From NCBI GenBank assembly GCA_015039365.1, contig WION01000221.1:24681-88680 (forward strand): a DNA stretch of 64,000 nucleotides. Direction: 5' to 3'. Positions within the stretch are counted from its first letter, which is position 1; the number at the start of each line of letters is the position of its first letter. The translations under genes and the position numbers were made by a program. The stretch comes from Amanita rubescens. Lineage: Eukaryota > Basidiomycota > Agaricomycetes > Agaricales > Amanitaceae. This document shows positions 30,170-42,045 of this stretch, in pieces. The notes beneath the pieces were generated by a model. It did no database searches. It worked only from the letters and a program-made list of their open reading frames with translations, and was not told the DNA's origin.

Positions 30170-30867
30170 AATTGAGCTAATGATAGAGCTCAGTGAGAAC
30201 AAATGAGAACAAATGAAACGCACCTAGAGGTCCCGACACAGTCCTGATTTTGTTCTCAAATGAACCAGACCTGAGAGCTAAGAGGTGAAATAAGGAAGTC
30301 ATTAGAATTAAATATTGATCGGCGAACTACTAATGTACAGATATGACTGAACAAACAGTCAACGTGAATGCAATTTTGTGTACTGAGACTTGTTATAATG
30401 ATAGAGCTCAGCGAGAATTCCACGATAAGAAATGAAATGCACCTAGAGGTCCCAACGCTGACTGCCTCCAATTTATTCTCAAATGAACCAGATGTGAGGG
30501 CTAAGATGTGAAGTAAGGAGGTCATTAGAATTATCATAATATTGATCATTGAACTACCAACGTACAGATACGGCTGAGCAAAGAGTTGACGTGATTGCAA
30601 GTTTGTGTAGTGAGGCTTGAGCTAAAGATGAAGCTCAGCGAAAACTCCACGATAACAAATGAAACGCACTGAGAGGTCTCCATAGTGCTGACTGCCTCCA
30701 ACTTATTATAAAAGAACCAGACGCTAGAGCTAAGATGTGAACTAAGAAGGTCATTAGAATTATTGTAATATCAATTGTCAAATTACCGACGTACAGATAC
30801 TGCTGAACAAACAGTCGACGTGATTGCAATTTGTTATAGTGAGCCTTAATCTAATGATAGAACTCAG
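30170..30867 (+). repeat. Tandem repeat, three units of about 218-228 bp
   Basis: The phrase GATAGAGCTCAGTGAGAAC recurs in altered form at 30182, 30400, 30628 and 30856. Each unit also holds CACCTAGAGGTCCC-like and ACCAGACGTGAG-like blocks. The frames within it are not preserved between units, so it is treated as non-coding satellite. Confidence 0.75.
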
Positions 30868-31140
30868 TGAGTACTTTACGCTTAGCCACTGATTCCACGC
30901 GGAATGTCCCACCATTCCTAGGAATCATTCCTAGATTCCTAGCTAGACAAAACATGTTTTTTACAGTGTGAATTGGCTGTAAGATTCCTAGACCATTCCT
31001 AATCCATTCCTAATCCATTCCTAGTCATTTTGCTAGGAATCTAGGAGGTTCCTAGGAATATGGTCACTAGGAATGAACTAGGACTAGGAATCATTCCTTG
31101 TTGTGGTCATGTGACATGACCAGATGGTCTGTGCGCAGGC
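30868..31140 (+). repeat. MITE-like repeat, inverted partner of 42046-42319
   Basis: From GAGTACTTTACGCTTAGCC to GGTCTGTGCGCAGGC it is almost identical, in reverse, to 42046-42325. The body is built of ATTCCTAGGAATC-type palindromic words. It is cut at 31141 by an LTR. A diverged relative begins near 39066 (AGTACTTTACACTCAGCCAC). Confidence 0.7.
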
Positions 31141-31437
31141 TGTAATGGACCGTTCGGAGGTTACCTACTAGAAGATACCAATGTACGGGAGCTACGTTTA
31201 GCTCCCACATCCTTTCCTTGTAGATAGTTTCTTTCTCTCGTATATAGTTCCCATTTACGGACCGTTACGCTACTTACTATACACGTCAGTCACAGTAGTC
31301 ACGGCTCATACTCACTTCACCTGTACACACCATACGCGCACCCGCACGGTCTCTAAATAGACGCAGATCCAGTGCACGGCGCAAGGTGTGATCAGTAAAG
31401 AACCATTCATTGGTTCTTCTCAAGTGAAATCGTTACA
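31141..31437 (+). repeat. 5' LTR of a gypsy-like element (297 bp)
   Basis: TGTAATG...CGTTACA ends, the GGGAGCTACGTTTAGCTCCC palindrome, and overall similarity to the LTR at 1571-1900. A gag-like frame follows 129 bases downstream, so this is a 5' LTR. Confidence 0.75.
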
Positions 31438-31565
31438 CTTTTTTGCACTTCTGCAAGTGCGGAGCAATATTCGAAACAAGAAACATTTCAACACGAAAAC
31501 TACCAACACAACCCCCTTTTCTCAACCCTCTCATAAACAAATAACCAACACATTCTATCGACGCG

Positions 31566-32259
31566 ATGGCGTCAGGAGCCAGCAAAAAAAAGCCCAAGCT
31601 CCATGCCACCTCGAACTCACCAACGACGTCTGCCGGGAGCTCGCCCTTAATGATACAACGTTTGGCCAGCATCATGAACTTAGGTAATCCCGCTAGCACG
31701 CGGGATACCAGCAAGGTCACTACGAGAGCAGTGAGCACGTCTCACGCCGCGTCCCATGCCAAAGCCGCGGCGATTCAGTCACAATCGCCCAAAGGGAAAG
31801 GACGAGTCGTGGGGACAATTCCTTTGTCCCCTCCAACGCATAACGCCCCGGAACCGCCTACAATCAGTCCCAGACAATACAGTTTAAACCTCGAACCCGA
31901 TAATACCCGAACGACGGCAAACATCAGACAAGCGATAAGTCTGAACTCGCCGCCATTCCAAGAAACGGCACAACTATCACCATTAGATATACAGCCCTCA
32001 ATGGTCACACGTACGGAAGGCTATGAGTCAATAAGTGAAGAACGGGAAGTAGCAGAACTTGCTTCCCCCGCAAAAGAAGACGCATACGCCGGCTTGTACA
32101 GACGGCGTGATGACTCCCGACTCGAATACGTGTCACAAATGCAAAGGCCTGCCGGACTCGGGTTCCCACAAACCGGTCGTCGACTGGGGGAACCCTCACC
32201 CTACAGTACTCAATTCTACCCTTACTCGCGACCAGGAGATGCTACCAACAAGCAGTACT
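31566..32259 (+). pseudogene. gag-like protein, truncated by the KDZ element
   Basis: The Met at 31566 follows a 5' LTR and a short leader. The roughly 230 codons before the break are rich in Ser, Pro, Thr and Gln with a basic N-terminus, as in the N-terminal part of many Ty3/gypsy gag proteins. No zinc knuckle or capsid motif is reached. The frame runs into the KDZ terminal repeat at about 32260 and continues open by chance for some 25 codons. No gypsy sequence resumes after the KDZ element, so the rest of the retroelement is lost. Confidence 0.55.
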
Positions 32260-32344
32260 TTACACTCCCCCCCCAGTATGATAAGAGTCCTATAGGAATC
32301 AGGGGTTCCTATAGGATTCTGATTACAATCTGATAAAAATTTGA

Positions 32345-32535
32345 AAAATGCTAAAAAGTAGATATTTGCATTTGTTTATGTTTATTTGCACAAAATACAC
32401 AATATGGGCATCATTTGATGGCATTTTTTGGAGGTATGAGTTTGGAGGGTGTGTGACATGTTTGTTTACACAAAATGGACAATATGGGCATCATTTGACA
32501 GCATTTTTTGGAGGTATGAGTTTGGAGGGTGTCTG
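32345..32535. repeat. Duplicated ~94-bp unit at the KDZ 3' end
   Basis: ATATGGGCATCATTTGATGGC plus GCATTTTTTGGAGGTATGAG appears twice in direct order. The same ATATGGGYATCATTTGA word recurs in the satellite at 39290-39570. Confidence 0.7.
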
Positions 32536-32673
32536 ACAGTATGGTGTGTGTTACATGTATGTGACAAATGACCTCAAGAATAGTGTAATCATGAAAACTA
32601 AAGTTGACAGGATATTGGAGATAATCAAGGTTGTCATATTTATTTACAAATGTATGTGTACTTGTAGATAAGT

Positions 32674-34833
32674 CTATCCTTCAGAACTATCACCACTACT
32701 ACTAGCAGAGGTGTGTTCATTACACCTTGCTATTCTTTGCCTAACATGGGTTGTGTGATATGTCAGCATTGTATGTAAGAACCAATTAAAGTTCCCTGGT
32801 GACATCCTTCTAAGAATTGAATCAAAGCCTCCTAACCATGCATTCAGCTGTTCACAGGCCTGTGTGTTAAATGCATTCCTGTAGTAGGTTTGGCCATATC
32901 GATCTCTTTCTTTCACTACAAGATTTGGATCAGAGCCATCTCTAGGTGTGGGGTTACAAAATTTGCGACATAGATTATCTTCTGCAGAGTGATTTGTATA
33001 GTGATATGAGTCCACAATAAATCTGCTAGTTTTTTTCCAAGTCTCATTCCAACTGCCATTTCTAACACTGGTCCTTAACAGTAGACATGCTTTATCCACA
33101 CAAATATAGTTTGGTCTGGATTCCTCTGTTGGATATACCTGCTTCAGAAAGTTCAAAATGTTGGTTGGTGACTCAGACTTTGAAAATTTGGCCCAAGCCA
33201 CCACAACCCCACATGGTGCACATATTGTCTCTACACAATAGGTTCTGGAGGGTATAAAACAATCTCTTCTTTCCTCATTGTTTACATTATCTTGATCATG
33301 TGGTTGATTGTTATTAACCCTTGGTATCTCAGCCATCCATGGCCAGCTATCATCAGAACGCCTTTGTGCCCTCCTAAACCCACTTAATTGCCTTGTTCTG
33401 TGGTATTTCTGGAACCTTTGCCATTTTTCTTGATGTACTCGGCATGCTAGTGTGCCTCCTACTTTAGTATTTGTGCAATTGGACACATGGCACTGTGCAC
33501 CATATGCATCTTCATGTAAGGCACAATAAACTCCACCACGAGCATTTGACAGCTCAGATGTACAATCAGGATATGAGCATATTGAATGCCCCATTACAAT
33601 TCCATCAACCACTACCATTTGCACAGAAGCTCTTACATCATCCTCATCCTCATCCTCTGATTCATTGCTTTGGTCATCTTCAGAATGTCTATACCTCTTT
33701 GTACATTCTTTGCATGTATGCCCATCTGCAGCAAGAATTGATCCTCCTTCACCCAGAATGTGAAAGGCTTCTTTAGTGACTTCATCAATTGGTAGGTTAT
33801 CTCTCAATTCTAAATTTGTGTCTGACAATGCCCCAACCATTCTAATAGATTCCTGAACAAATGCTTGCCATATATGCCTTCTGCTTAGTTTTCCTGCTAC
33901 TGAACTTTGTGACACCAAAAATGAACTGTTCCAGAACTCAGTGTAGGCAGCAGCAGATCCATGGAAGTTGTATACACCACTGAGCACAGCAGATGAGAAT
34001 GCACGGTCAACCCATATACTTTGTCCAATCTTTATGTATTTTGCACTATTCAGGTAGACTCGGTCTGCTTCTCCCAAGATGCTGGCAGAAGGTGATCTCT
34101 CATGGTCTGCATAGTATATAGTCTTGCATCTGTTACAACACCCTGCCAAAACTGGAACATCTTCATAGATCCTGAAATTTTTAACCAGAGTGACATATGG
34201 GATATCTCTTGGTTTTGTGATCATGACCAAAGAGTAAGGGCGACAATCATTTGTCTTGCAAACAAGAGTATTTGGACATATAACATGGATTGGTTCTATA
34301 GCCTTATGTGACACAGGTTTTGGTTTTGTAATGAATTTACCTGCCCTGTCATATGGTTGCAGGTTCAACAACTTGGTCATGGCAATAAGTTTCAGAGCTA
34401 CAGCAAATGTAATTTGTTCATTGTCTGTTCCATCAGTTATGTCACTTGGAATAGGTGTGTCATCCAATTTCAACCTTTTCCTTAATGAATTTGCAAGGAC
34501 TCTGATCCAAGCAGTAATGGGTGTAGACCTTTCTCCTCTATATCTTTTCTTTTCCTGCCGACCATGCAAGCCTAAAAGTTCTACATTCTCTGTCAAACTC
34601 AGTAATATTACAAGGACACTGGACAATGAGATTTCTGAGTTGAAGTTTAGCCCAATGAAATCACTAAATTCTCTGAATGTTATATCTGGAAAAGGCCTTT
34701 CATTCAAGCCTAAAGCTGCAGCTCTTGGAATGCAGCTGAGTAACCAGAGGACTCCCAACCATAATTGCACAAAAGACAGAATCCTGAAAAGCATTGTGAC
34801 AGAACTGCATAATTCAGTACATAGCATTATCAT
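32674..34833 (-). CDS. KDZ transposase with CxC5/CxC6-type cysteine clusters
   Basis: A long intronless frame (743 codons if read from 34905). The Met at 34833 is preferred because the accessory gene's stop lies at 34850. Numbering from the longer frame: a CxC5-like N-terminal region with CCNRCKTIYY; a likely first catalytic Asp in VVVDGIVMG (~434), directly followed by a Cys/His cluster of CxC6 type (CSYPDC, CALHE, CHVSNC, CRVHQ); a second Asp in ICVDKAC (~604); and a Glu in ACEQLNAWL (~685). This DDE order fits KDZ transposases of basidiomycetes (Kyakuja-Dileera-Zisupton). No stops or frameshifts are seen, so it may be active. Confidence 0.85.
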   Translation of the reverse strand: MIMLCTELCSSVTMLFRILSFVQLWLGVLWLLSCIPRAAALGLNERPFPDITFREFSDFIGLNFNSEISLSSVLVILLSLTENVELLGLHGRQEKKRYRGERSTPITAWIRVLANSLRKRLKLDDTPIPSDITDGTDNEQITFAVALKLIAMTKLLNLQPYDRAGKFITKPKPVSHKAIEPIHVICPNTLVCKTNDCRPYSLVMITKPRDIPYVTLVKNFRIYEDVPVLAGCCNRCKTIYYADHERSPSASILGEADRVYLNSAKYIKIGQSIWVDRAFSSAVLSGVYNFHGSAAAYTEFWNSSFLVSQSSVAGKLSRRHIWQAFVQESIRMVGALSDTNLELRDNLPIDEVTKEAFHILGEGGSILAADGHTCKECTKRYRHSEDDQSNESEDEDEDDVRASVQMVVVDGIVMGHSICSYPDCTSELSNARGGVYCALHEDAYGAQCHVSNCTNTKVGGTLACRVHQEKWQRFQKYHRTRQLSGFRRAQRRSDDSWPWMAEIPRVNNNQPHDQDNVNNEERRDCFIPSRTYCVETICAPCGVVVAWAKFSKSESPTNILNFLKQVYPTEESRPNYICVDKACLLLRTSVRNGSWNETWKKTSRFIVDSYHYTNHSAEDNLCRKFCNPTPRDGSDPNLVVKERDRYGQTYYRNAFNTQACEQLNAWLGGFDSILRRMSPGNFNWFLHTMLTYHTTHVRQRIARCNEHTSASSSGDSSEG

Positions 34834-34849
34834 ATATATATCAATCTTA

Positions 34850-37800
34850 CTAGTTTCTTCTCTTCTTCTTGGACTTTTTCCCTTCATCCTCCTTGGTAGC
34901 CTCATCCTTCTTGTCCTTCTTCCCTGTCCCCTTTCTGCCTTTCTTTTTCTCTGTCTCTGCCTCTTTCTCTTTCTCCTGGATCCATTCTACTAAGTCTGAG
35001 AATGTATAAATGGCTTTTTCCCATCCCCAAATGTCAAAATTAGCAGGAGCATCATTAGTTTCTTTCAACCATCCCAGCATGTCAGGGTAATCTTTTGTTA
35101 CTCTGGGGAAGATTTTTTTGTAGTGAGAGTACCACATTGATTTTGATATGACCAAGTCAATCACATCAAGTTCAGCAAGCTTTTTACCTTGCCACTCCCC
35201 ATCCTTGAACTTTCTTGCTGAAGTTGCCACAGCTTGAAGTGCAGTCTGATATTTGAAGTAGCTCATATGAAGCTCCCCATCACGTTCAACTCTTTCTTTT
35301 CCAGTTTCCCTTATCAAGTGAGATGGAATCCCAAGAATTGTGGCTATCTCAACCCTTGACAGAGGTCCAGAGTGGGGAATAACTGGAGTCAATGGAGTAA
35401 TGCTGGGAGTGAGTGAATGGGAGGGTTTGGATGTTGCAGCATTCTCCTAGATATTACAAATATCATTTGAGTGTAGTTCAGTATAAATTTGAAGAAATAA
35501 CTCAACAAAGCTCATAATAAGGGAATAATACCCATTGTTATTGGACCAGGCCAATGTGTCATTGTTTTTCATGGCTTTGTCATACCTTCCCTTAAGGCAC
35601 CAATTTCCATCTTCATAAATGAAGACTCTCTGATTTTTGCCTGAAATATTGTCAGAACTACTTAGAGAAGGACAAAGTAAAGGCTTACTTTTAGGAGGAG
35701 TGTGTAATTCTCCTACTTCTGTTAGAACAGGTCCAATATGATTGTCTACCTCAGTTCTGATAACCAACTGAGGCTTGACAGTGGAGGGGTCATCTCCAGG
35801 ATTATATATGTTAATCTTCCCAAACAAACCACCAATACCCATATCCACAGGTTTTTCAGCATCAGCCATGTTGAAAACATTGCCTTGTGCCCTGCCACGT
35901 AAAATTCCCTGAGTTGTGGATGAAGCACCAAGTAGTAAGGGAGCAGGACAAGCATCTAATCCAAAAGTTACTTTGGTTACAACAAAATAGTATATTTGGT
36001 TCTACCATGATCCTCAAAGGTATTCCCTGAAATAGCCTTGTCATCCAAAGTCTCAGAATTCTGATTATCATCCTGCCACAGCTTAATAAAATGCTGGAGC
36101 TTACCATATGTTGTGTGCCATCAATATATTCCAATTCTTCTGTCTCTGTTACATCTTCAAGACCCTGCTTCAGCTTCATCAGTAAAGTCAATACAACAAA
36201 GATTTAAACACACCTTGGCCTCATCATCTTTCCCATTATGTTCTTTGATCTCCCTACCTTTCCCCTTGGCAAGTTCTTCTCTCCCATCTCCTATTGATGT
36301 GATCTATCAAGGTACATGAGGGCTCCCAGCCAGCATTTAATTACCAAGTTCACACTCACCTCTTTGCCTGATTCTTTCTCAGAAGGCACCTCACTTTCCT
36401 CATCACTGTTATTCTCTTCCTCCTCATATTCACTTCCAGAGTCTCCTGATATGTCTGAACCACGACGATTACGAGTAACTTCCTGATAAACCTTCCCTTT
36501 CACAGTAATTCGACCAGATCTATGGCATTCTGGTGGGGCAACTGAGATGCCACTATCTTCAAGCACCTGCTCTGTACTGAGACAGCAACTGTATACAATT
36601 GAATATCAATAGTAGATTAGTTCAATGGCAATTTTAGGATATCAAACATTTAATCAATTCATTCATAGTCAATAGATTAGCATATTCAGTAGATTAGTGT
36701 CAATATATTAGTTTAGTCAAGGAAGTAATAAAGTATCACATTATGTACGTTCAGAGTTGCAGAGGTGGCAGGTGCATTCATCAATATGGTTGAGCAGCAG
36801 TGAGGGGGGTACATACATTGGGTCATTTCGAATGGGCATGTTGCATGGATTCCAGTGCTATGGATGGATTCGGGTGAGTACGGATGGATTCGGGTAGACT
36901 TACGTTGTATGGTTCGAAACGGGGTGGCATGGTAGTTGAGTGGCAATGAACGGGCACGTTGGATGGCTACAGATGGGTCTGGGTGAGTATGGATGGGTTC
37001 GGGTCGCCGTAGTGGGTACGTACGTTGTGTAGTAGGTTGAAACGGGGTGGCATGGCAGTTGCGTCGCAATGAACGGGCGTGTTGGATGGCTACAGGTGGG
37101 TCTGCGTGAGTACGGATGGGCTCGGGTCGACGTAGTGGGTACGTACGTTGTGTATTAGGTTGAAACGGGGTGGCGTGGTAGTTGCGTGGTAATGAACGGG
37201 CTACGGGTGGGTCTGTGTGAGTATGGATGGGCTTGGGTCGACGTGGGTACGTACGTTGTGTGGTAGGTTTGAAACGGGGTGGCGTGGTAGTTGCGTGGCA
37301 ATGAACAGGCGCGTTGAATGGCTACAGGTGGGTCTGGGTGAGTATGGATGGCTCAGGTCGACGTGGGTACGTACGTTGTGTGGTAGGTTTGAAACGGGGT
37401 GGCATGGTTACGTGGCAGCTGCGGATGGATCTGGTGAGCACGGATGGATGCGGTTCACTGCAGTGGATACATACGTTGCGTGGGGTGGTTACGTGGCAGG
37501 AATGGGCGCGTTCGGGTGGGTGCGGATGAATCCGGGTGGCCGTAGTTCAACGTTCCGGTGGGCGGGGCAAGTGTTCAAGGTGGGCGATAATGGGGCATGG
37601 AGGGTATACGTGGTTTGTAAGGGGGGTAGGGACGGTTAGAAGGGGAAAGGACGGGGGAGGGATCGGATACCTACCTTGTTAGGTGTTCTGGGCGCGTTTT
37701 GTTGGCTTTTGTGTCTTTGGAAGCGTGGGCAGCTGATGTTTTTCTGCTCGGAATGTTAGTAGCGTAGCGACGAAATAAGTAGCAACTTACCGGGGTTGCT

Positions 37801-37957
37801 TGCCCCGTTTCCTCTTTATCTCCTTATCGATGGCCTCCTCATCGGAGCCCTCGCTCTCGCTCCCTTTCCTCCCCTTTGATTTCTTCTTTGCCTTGGTGAT
37901 GCTGTGGGTCGAAACAGTAGAGAGGGCGCGCTTGCGGCCCTTTCTTGGTGGTGACAT
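34850..37957 (-). CDS. KDZ-element accessory protein, multi-exon, function unknown
   Basis: Probable start Met at 37957 (MSPPRKGRKRAL). Exon 1 is about 37957-37791 (donor GTAAGT), exon 2 about 37743-37675 (donor GTAGGT). After an intron of about 1.1 kb filled with tandem repeats, further exons lie near 36573-36360, 36294-36214, 36191-36107, 36080-36010 and 35935-35650. The last exon is about 35392-34850. The N-terminus is basic (nuclear-signal-like), the middle is acidic, the penultimate part is rich in Gly/Pro, and the last ~180 residues form a folded-looking block (SRVEIATILGIP; WGWEKAIYTFSDLVEWI) ending in a Lys-rich tail. I recognise no domain. Some exon borders, especially of exon 3, are uncertain. 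Its place inside the element suggests a role in transposition or silencing escape, but this is inference. Confidence 0.5.
36870..37500. repeat. Tandem repeat (~107-122 bp units) in an intron of the accessory gene
   Basis: The phrase GGGTACGTACGTTGTGT recurs at about 37015, 37137, 37244 and 37366 with GAAACGGGGTGGC, GCAATGAACGGGC and GGTGGGTCTGGGTGAG between. Outer units are more diverged. Confidence 0.8.
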
Positions 37958-38380
37958 GGGGGGCGCGAGCTTGCTGCAAGTGGTTGGCATTGTGGTTGAA
38001 GCGAACGGCGTGGCTGTCACGACTGTCACAAAATGTGACAACATAACAAATGGCGTCCTGCACCGTTTCTGTATGTATGTAAGCACCGGAAGTGATGCCC
38101 GCAGCGCCTACTAGTTATAAATATGTGTAAATATATGTAAACAAGCTTTAAATAGCAGAACTACCCTGTCTCTCAGCTCCATTTAAGCATATTCCTATTA
38201 CAATCCTATTGAACTACTATTGATGTCCTATAGCATGAATCCTATACACTCCAATTACAGTCCGATAACTCCAATAGGAGTCTTATAGGATTGCAGTAGG
38301 ATTTCCCTGCCATTTTTAGTGAGGAATGCTATGTATCAGATTCCTATAGGATTCCTATGGGTAAGGGGGGGGGAGTGTAA

Positions 38381-38818
38381 TGACCTCCACCAAGTGTGGC
38401 CTTGATTTCTGCTTGATGCCACGCGATGTCGCTACCCACTGGAATTCTACCTTTGATATGTTACATTTTGCACTAAAATATCGAGAAGTGATAGATAAGA
38501 TGACATCTGACAGAAAAAACAACATACACGATTATGAGATGGATCCGCAAGAGTGGGACTTAGCCAAGCACCTCTGCAACATGCTTGAGGTGAGTGGTCT
38601 GTGCGCTAGCAGAATGCTTATCTAATCATATCCGCATTTCATCCACTGTCATCCACTGCCGTCCATTCACAACATCTATCCAACATGATCGACCAACCCC
38701 CCTCTCGCACCCACCCAAATCTGGACCTGACATGCATGTGCTATGAATTTTGACACCACAGATGCTCAAGGACGCTACTCAATACTTTTCCTGTGCAAAA
38801 CCTCACCTCGCCCTGATA
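38381..38818 (+). pseudogene. hAT transposase fragment
   Basis: PRDVATHWNSTFDML and a following EMDPQEWDLAKHLCNML are typical of hAT transposases upstream of the dimerisation domain. A 171-base intron-like gap (donor after 38590, acceptor at 38761) leads to MLKDATQYFSCAKPHLAL. Both ends are cut: the KDZ terminal repeat on the left, and an ACCGGTC-type MITE starting TAGCGTTCGGAGG at about 38819 on the right. Confidence 0.75.
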
Positions 38819-38985
38819 GCGTTCGGAGGTCAGGTCCAGTCCGGTTATTTTTCCATTTTTGGAAGGACCGTAACCATGACTGGTCACAGAAATTTCCAGA
38901 AATGGAAAAAACTGGACTGGACCACTTATGACCGGTCTTTTGCACTGATTTACAGTCTGTGACCGGTCATAGGACCGGTCATGAC
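38819..38985. repeat. hAT-type MITE fragment
   Basis: It begins TAGCGTTCGGAGGTCAGG, close to the reverse complement of the MITE end at 43536, and is full of GACCGGTC words. The right terminus is not seen. Confidence 0.5.
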
Positions 38986-39279
38986 CCATAAAATGTTCCC
39001 ACGATCACGTCAAAAAAATATATATCAAATTTGGCCCAGAAATGACTGAGATATACCCAAATCTCAGTACTTTACACTCAGCCACACTTCCTAGTGGATT
39101 CCTACTATTCCTAGGACTTTCCTAGGATGTTCCTAGGATTCCTAGTGATTTTTGAAATATTTCCTAGGAATGGCATTGGAACCCACTCTGGTCCCACACC
39201 ATTCCTAGCCCATTCCTAGTTAACCACATTATTGTAGAAAAGTAATCTATTACTTTCCCAAGCACTGTGAGGGGATGTG

Positions 39280-39580
39280 ACATGTGACATACCATGACAA
39301 ACATGATATGGGTGTCATTTGAAGGCATTTTTTAACCTCTATGTATATATGGTGACACTACAGGATGTGACAGGGGTCACACATGATATGGGTATTGTTT
39401 GAAAGCATTCTTTGACCACCATGAGCACATGGTCACATTACAGGGTGTGACAGGGTCAGGGTCAGATCACACATGATATGGATATCATTTAAACACATTT
39501 TTTGGGCACAGGGATAGTGACAGGGTCATTTTACACATGATGGGTATCATTTGATAGCATTTTTTGACCACAACCTTTTA
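39280..39580 (+). repeat. Degenerate satellite, about four ~90-bp units
   Basis: Each unit contains CATGATATGGGTATCATTTG, GCATTTTTTGACC and GTGACAGGG words. An isolated unit occurs near 40045. Confidence 0.65.
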
Positions 39581-42045
39581 CAACACTTTATGCCTTCCCC
39601 TCTGTCACTCTATGACCTATTGACACTTTGGACTAGTTTACTTTTTATTTTACTCATTGATATTTGTAAGCATTTGGACATACTCATTTTCACTTATCTT
39701 GCCTTTTACTATGACATGTTACTTGTTAGTTTTCACATGCCCACCTAAGTTTATCACATGCATCACACCATTATCACATGTAACTGTACTCCTAGATGTA
39801 TTTAAGTCCTCTATTCTAATATGTAGACAGGCTAGTTTTAACTGTCAATCAGTTAGATCTCAACTCTGAGTTTGTCCTTGTACAAGGGTCTAGTCAGAGA
39901 CCTTACACTGGTATACTAGGAGTTTAGGGGCCATCCCCTTCAAGGTCTCTGCTCTCATTGCCCTGAAGTTAATGATTCTCAATACCATTAACTTAGTGTA
40001 ACAGTGATAGTATGTATGTGTGGCAGGTCAATGTTACACTGTACACATGATATGGGTATCATTTGGGAAGCAACTTTCAAGCATAATCAAATAGCATGCA
40101 ACAGAGCCACCACATGCATGATCTCAGATTGAAAATGTGACATGATTGTTATGCACAGTGTGGATCTTGCTCAGCTTCATTTTCCCAGCAGATACAGAGG
40201 ACTTGTTTACAACTTGAGTGTATGACTTGAAAATGTGACATGCCTTATCTGGCATCATTTTTACCACATTCCAGGGTCTGCAATGGTCATTTGGTGGTGT
40301 GTGAGCTGTGTTGTTTCAACTTGTGTGATTCAGAATATGAACAAATAAAGTCAATACCAAACTGAGCCATAGGATATTTTAACTGCAAACACTGTTTCAG
40401 ATGTAAATCTTTTGACCTTGAATTTACAAAGTTTGAAAATCATTGGTGGGAAGTGCTATGGTAATGGACTTCCACATTATCCATTGCTGATTAGTTGGAC
40501 AGCCTGCATACTTTTTTGATTTTTTGATTATTTGGTGATATGTACATGGTTAGTTGTTAGCACCATATTGACGGTTGGTCACAGTTCAAAGCTGTGGCTG
40601 ACATGGTAATTATATGGGCATCTTAACAGACTTGAAAGTTATCTGTAGAGAGTTGACTTGATGTAGTAGAGAACTTTGTAGTACAGCAGTACATATAATA
40701 CTCCAACACAAAACCCTAAGCTTGACTTGATGTGTTCATTCAATATTGCTCAAGCCTTACCTGACAATGTTATCCATACTATTCTTAGAGCCTATCTCAT
40801 CTCTCATCACTGTCATGATGATTCAAGTTGTTGCTCAACCATTCATAGAATGACCAAGGACAATCTTGACTAGACTTGGGTTAAGCTTGAGAGTAATATC
40901 AAACAAGAGTTTGATGCAACTTAGTACATTGAACAGCTACTAAGTTCAACTTAAGGTTAGACTCTATTCTAGACTTTTGCTGTGTTAGCTGATATTGAGG
41001 TATAGGGGTGTACTGAAGAAGTAGGAGGGTAGTGTACTGAGGGTGGAGTGGGAGGTGGTGAGATGGTTTTTGAGACACCAGTGTAGTTGAAGGTGGTCAT
41101 GGTGGATGGGTTAGGCATAATGAAGTGGATGGAAGCTCCAGAGAGTGTATTAAAGTGAGGGAAAGAAGGTGGTGGATATGTGAGGGTGATACATGATAGA
41201 TGATATCAATGATACATATGCTAAGTATGGTGAGTGTGTTGAGGCATGGGGAGCATGTCAAGGTGGATGGAAGCTACACAGCATATTCTAGTGGAAGGAA
41301 GGAGAGGGTGGCATCTTGAGTGTGGCAATGAGGAGATTGAACTTGAGATGGCTGTTGAGAGGTGTGATTGACATTGATGAATGACAGTGGTAGAGAGAAA
41401 TCAATGGAAGGGGAGAGAGGCATGGAAGGGGTGGTTGAAGGATGAAAGGATATTGAAGGACATAGTGAGTGCAATGGAGAGGTGATGAGAGTGTTACTGA
41501 TGTAGTTAAGGCGAGGCAGAGCCTGTAACAGTAGGCACTGAAGTTAGAACAACCTTGACTAAATCAATCCAGCTTGACTTGTTTCACACTTATTTGCACT
41601 TTGGCTCAGTTTGACATCATGTTACTTATATTAGGTTGATCACATGAATTTTCTGCATCTTTTAAGATTTTTTGCAGATTTTTCAATTTTCTCACATGAA
41701 TTGTCTGAAAATGTATTTTGCAAATATCTCATGTTTGACTTTGTTTGGTATTGTTATTCTTGTATATTCTGAATCATACAAGCTAGTGGCATCTTTCTTG
41801 TCATTGTCACATGTGACATGTCACAATGTGGTCACAAATACCATCAAAAGGAATTCAATTATCTTATCTTATCTTATCTAGGCCATCATATTACCTAAGC
41901 TACCTATCTACCTGTGAGAATGTACTGACCACTATCTATGTATCTATCTAATCTTATCTTATCACCCAGTCCCCCCCCAGGCAAGTGGGGGGGAGGCAAG
42001 GATATGTGCTAGATGCCCCCTCCTTATATACCTGTGGGCCTGCGC
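39581..42045. other. Gene-free, AT-rich repeat DNA
   Basis: No long open frame or splice pattern supports a gene. Features seen are a GTGGATGGAAG/GAGGTGG-rich stretch at 41020-41500, a TCTTATC microsatellite-like run at 41865-41960, and a G/C-run palindrome (CCCCCCC...GGGGGGG) at 41971-41995 that abuts the MITE copy. Confidence 0.4.

Larger units (their letters stand above)
32260..38380 (-). mobile_element. KDZ-superfamily DNA transposon (6.1 kb)
   Basis: The ends are TTACACTCCCCCCCC and its reverse complement, followed at both sides by CCTATAGGA-type subterminal words (32290-32325 and 38225-38360). The element encodes an intact KDZ transposase and an upstream multi-exon accessory gene, both on the minus strand. 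The flanks are a gag remnant on the left and a hAT transposase fragment on the right, and no matching target duplication is seen, so a deletion or recombination followed insertion. Confidence 0.75.

Noticed and set aside
31566..32333. A complete 255-residue host protein
   Set aside because: The frame starts just behind a gypsy LTR and its last ~25 codons are KDZ terminal repeat. It is a truncated gag-like frame.
37217..37639. 140-codon plus frame rich in Gly and Trp
   Set aside because: It lies within tandem repeats in an intron of the minus-strand accessory gene; repeat-driven open frame.
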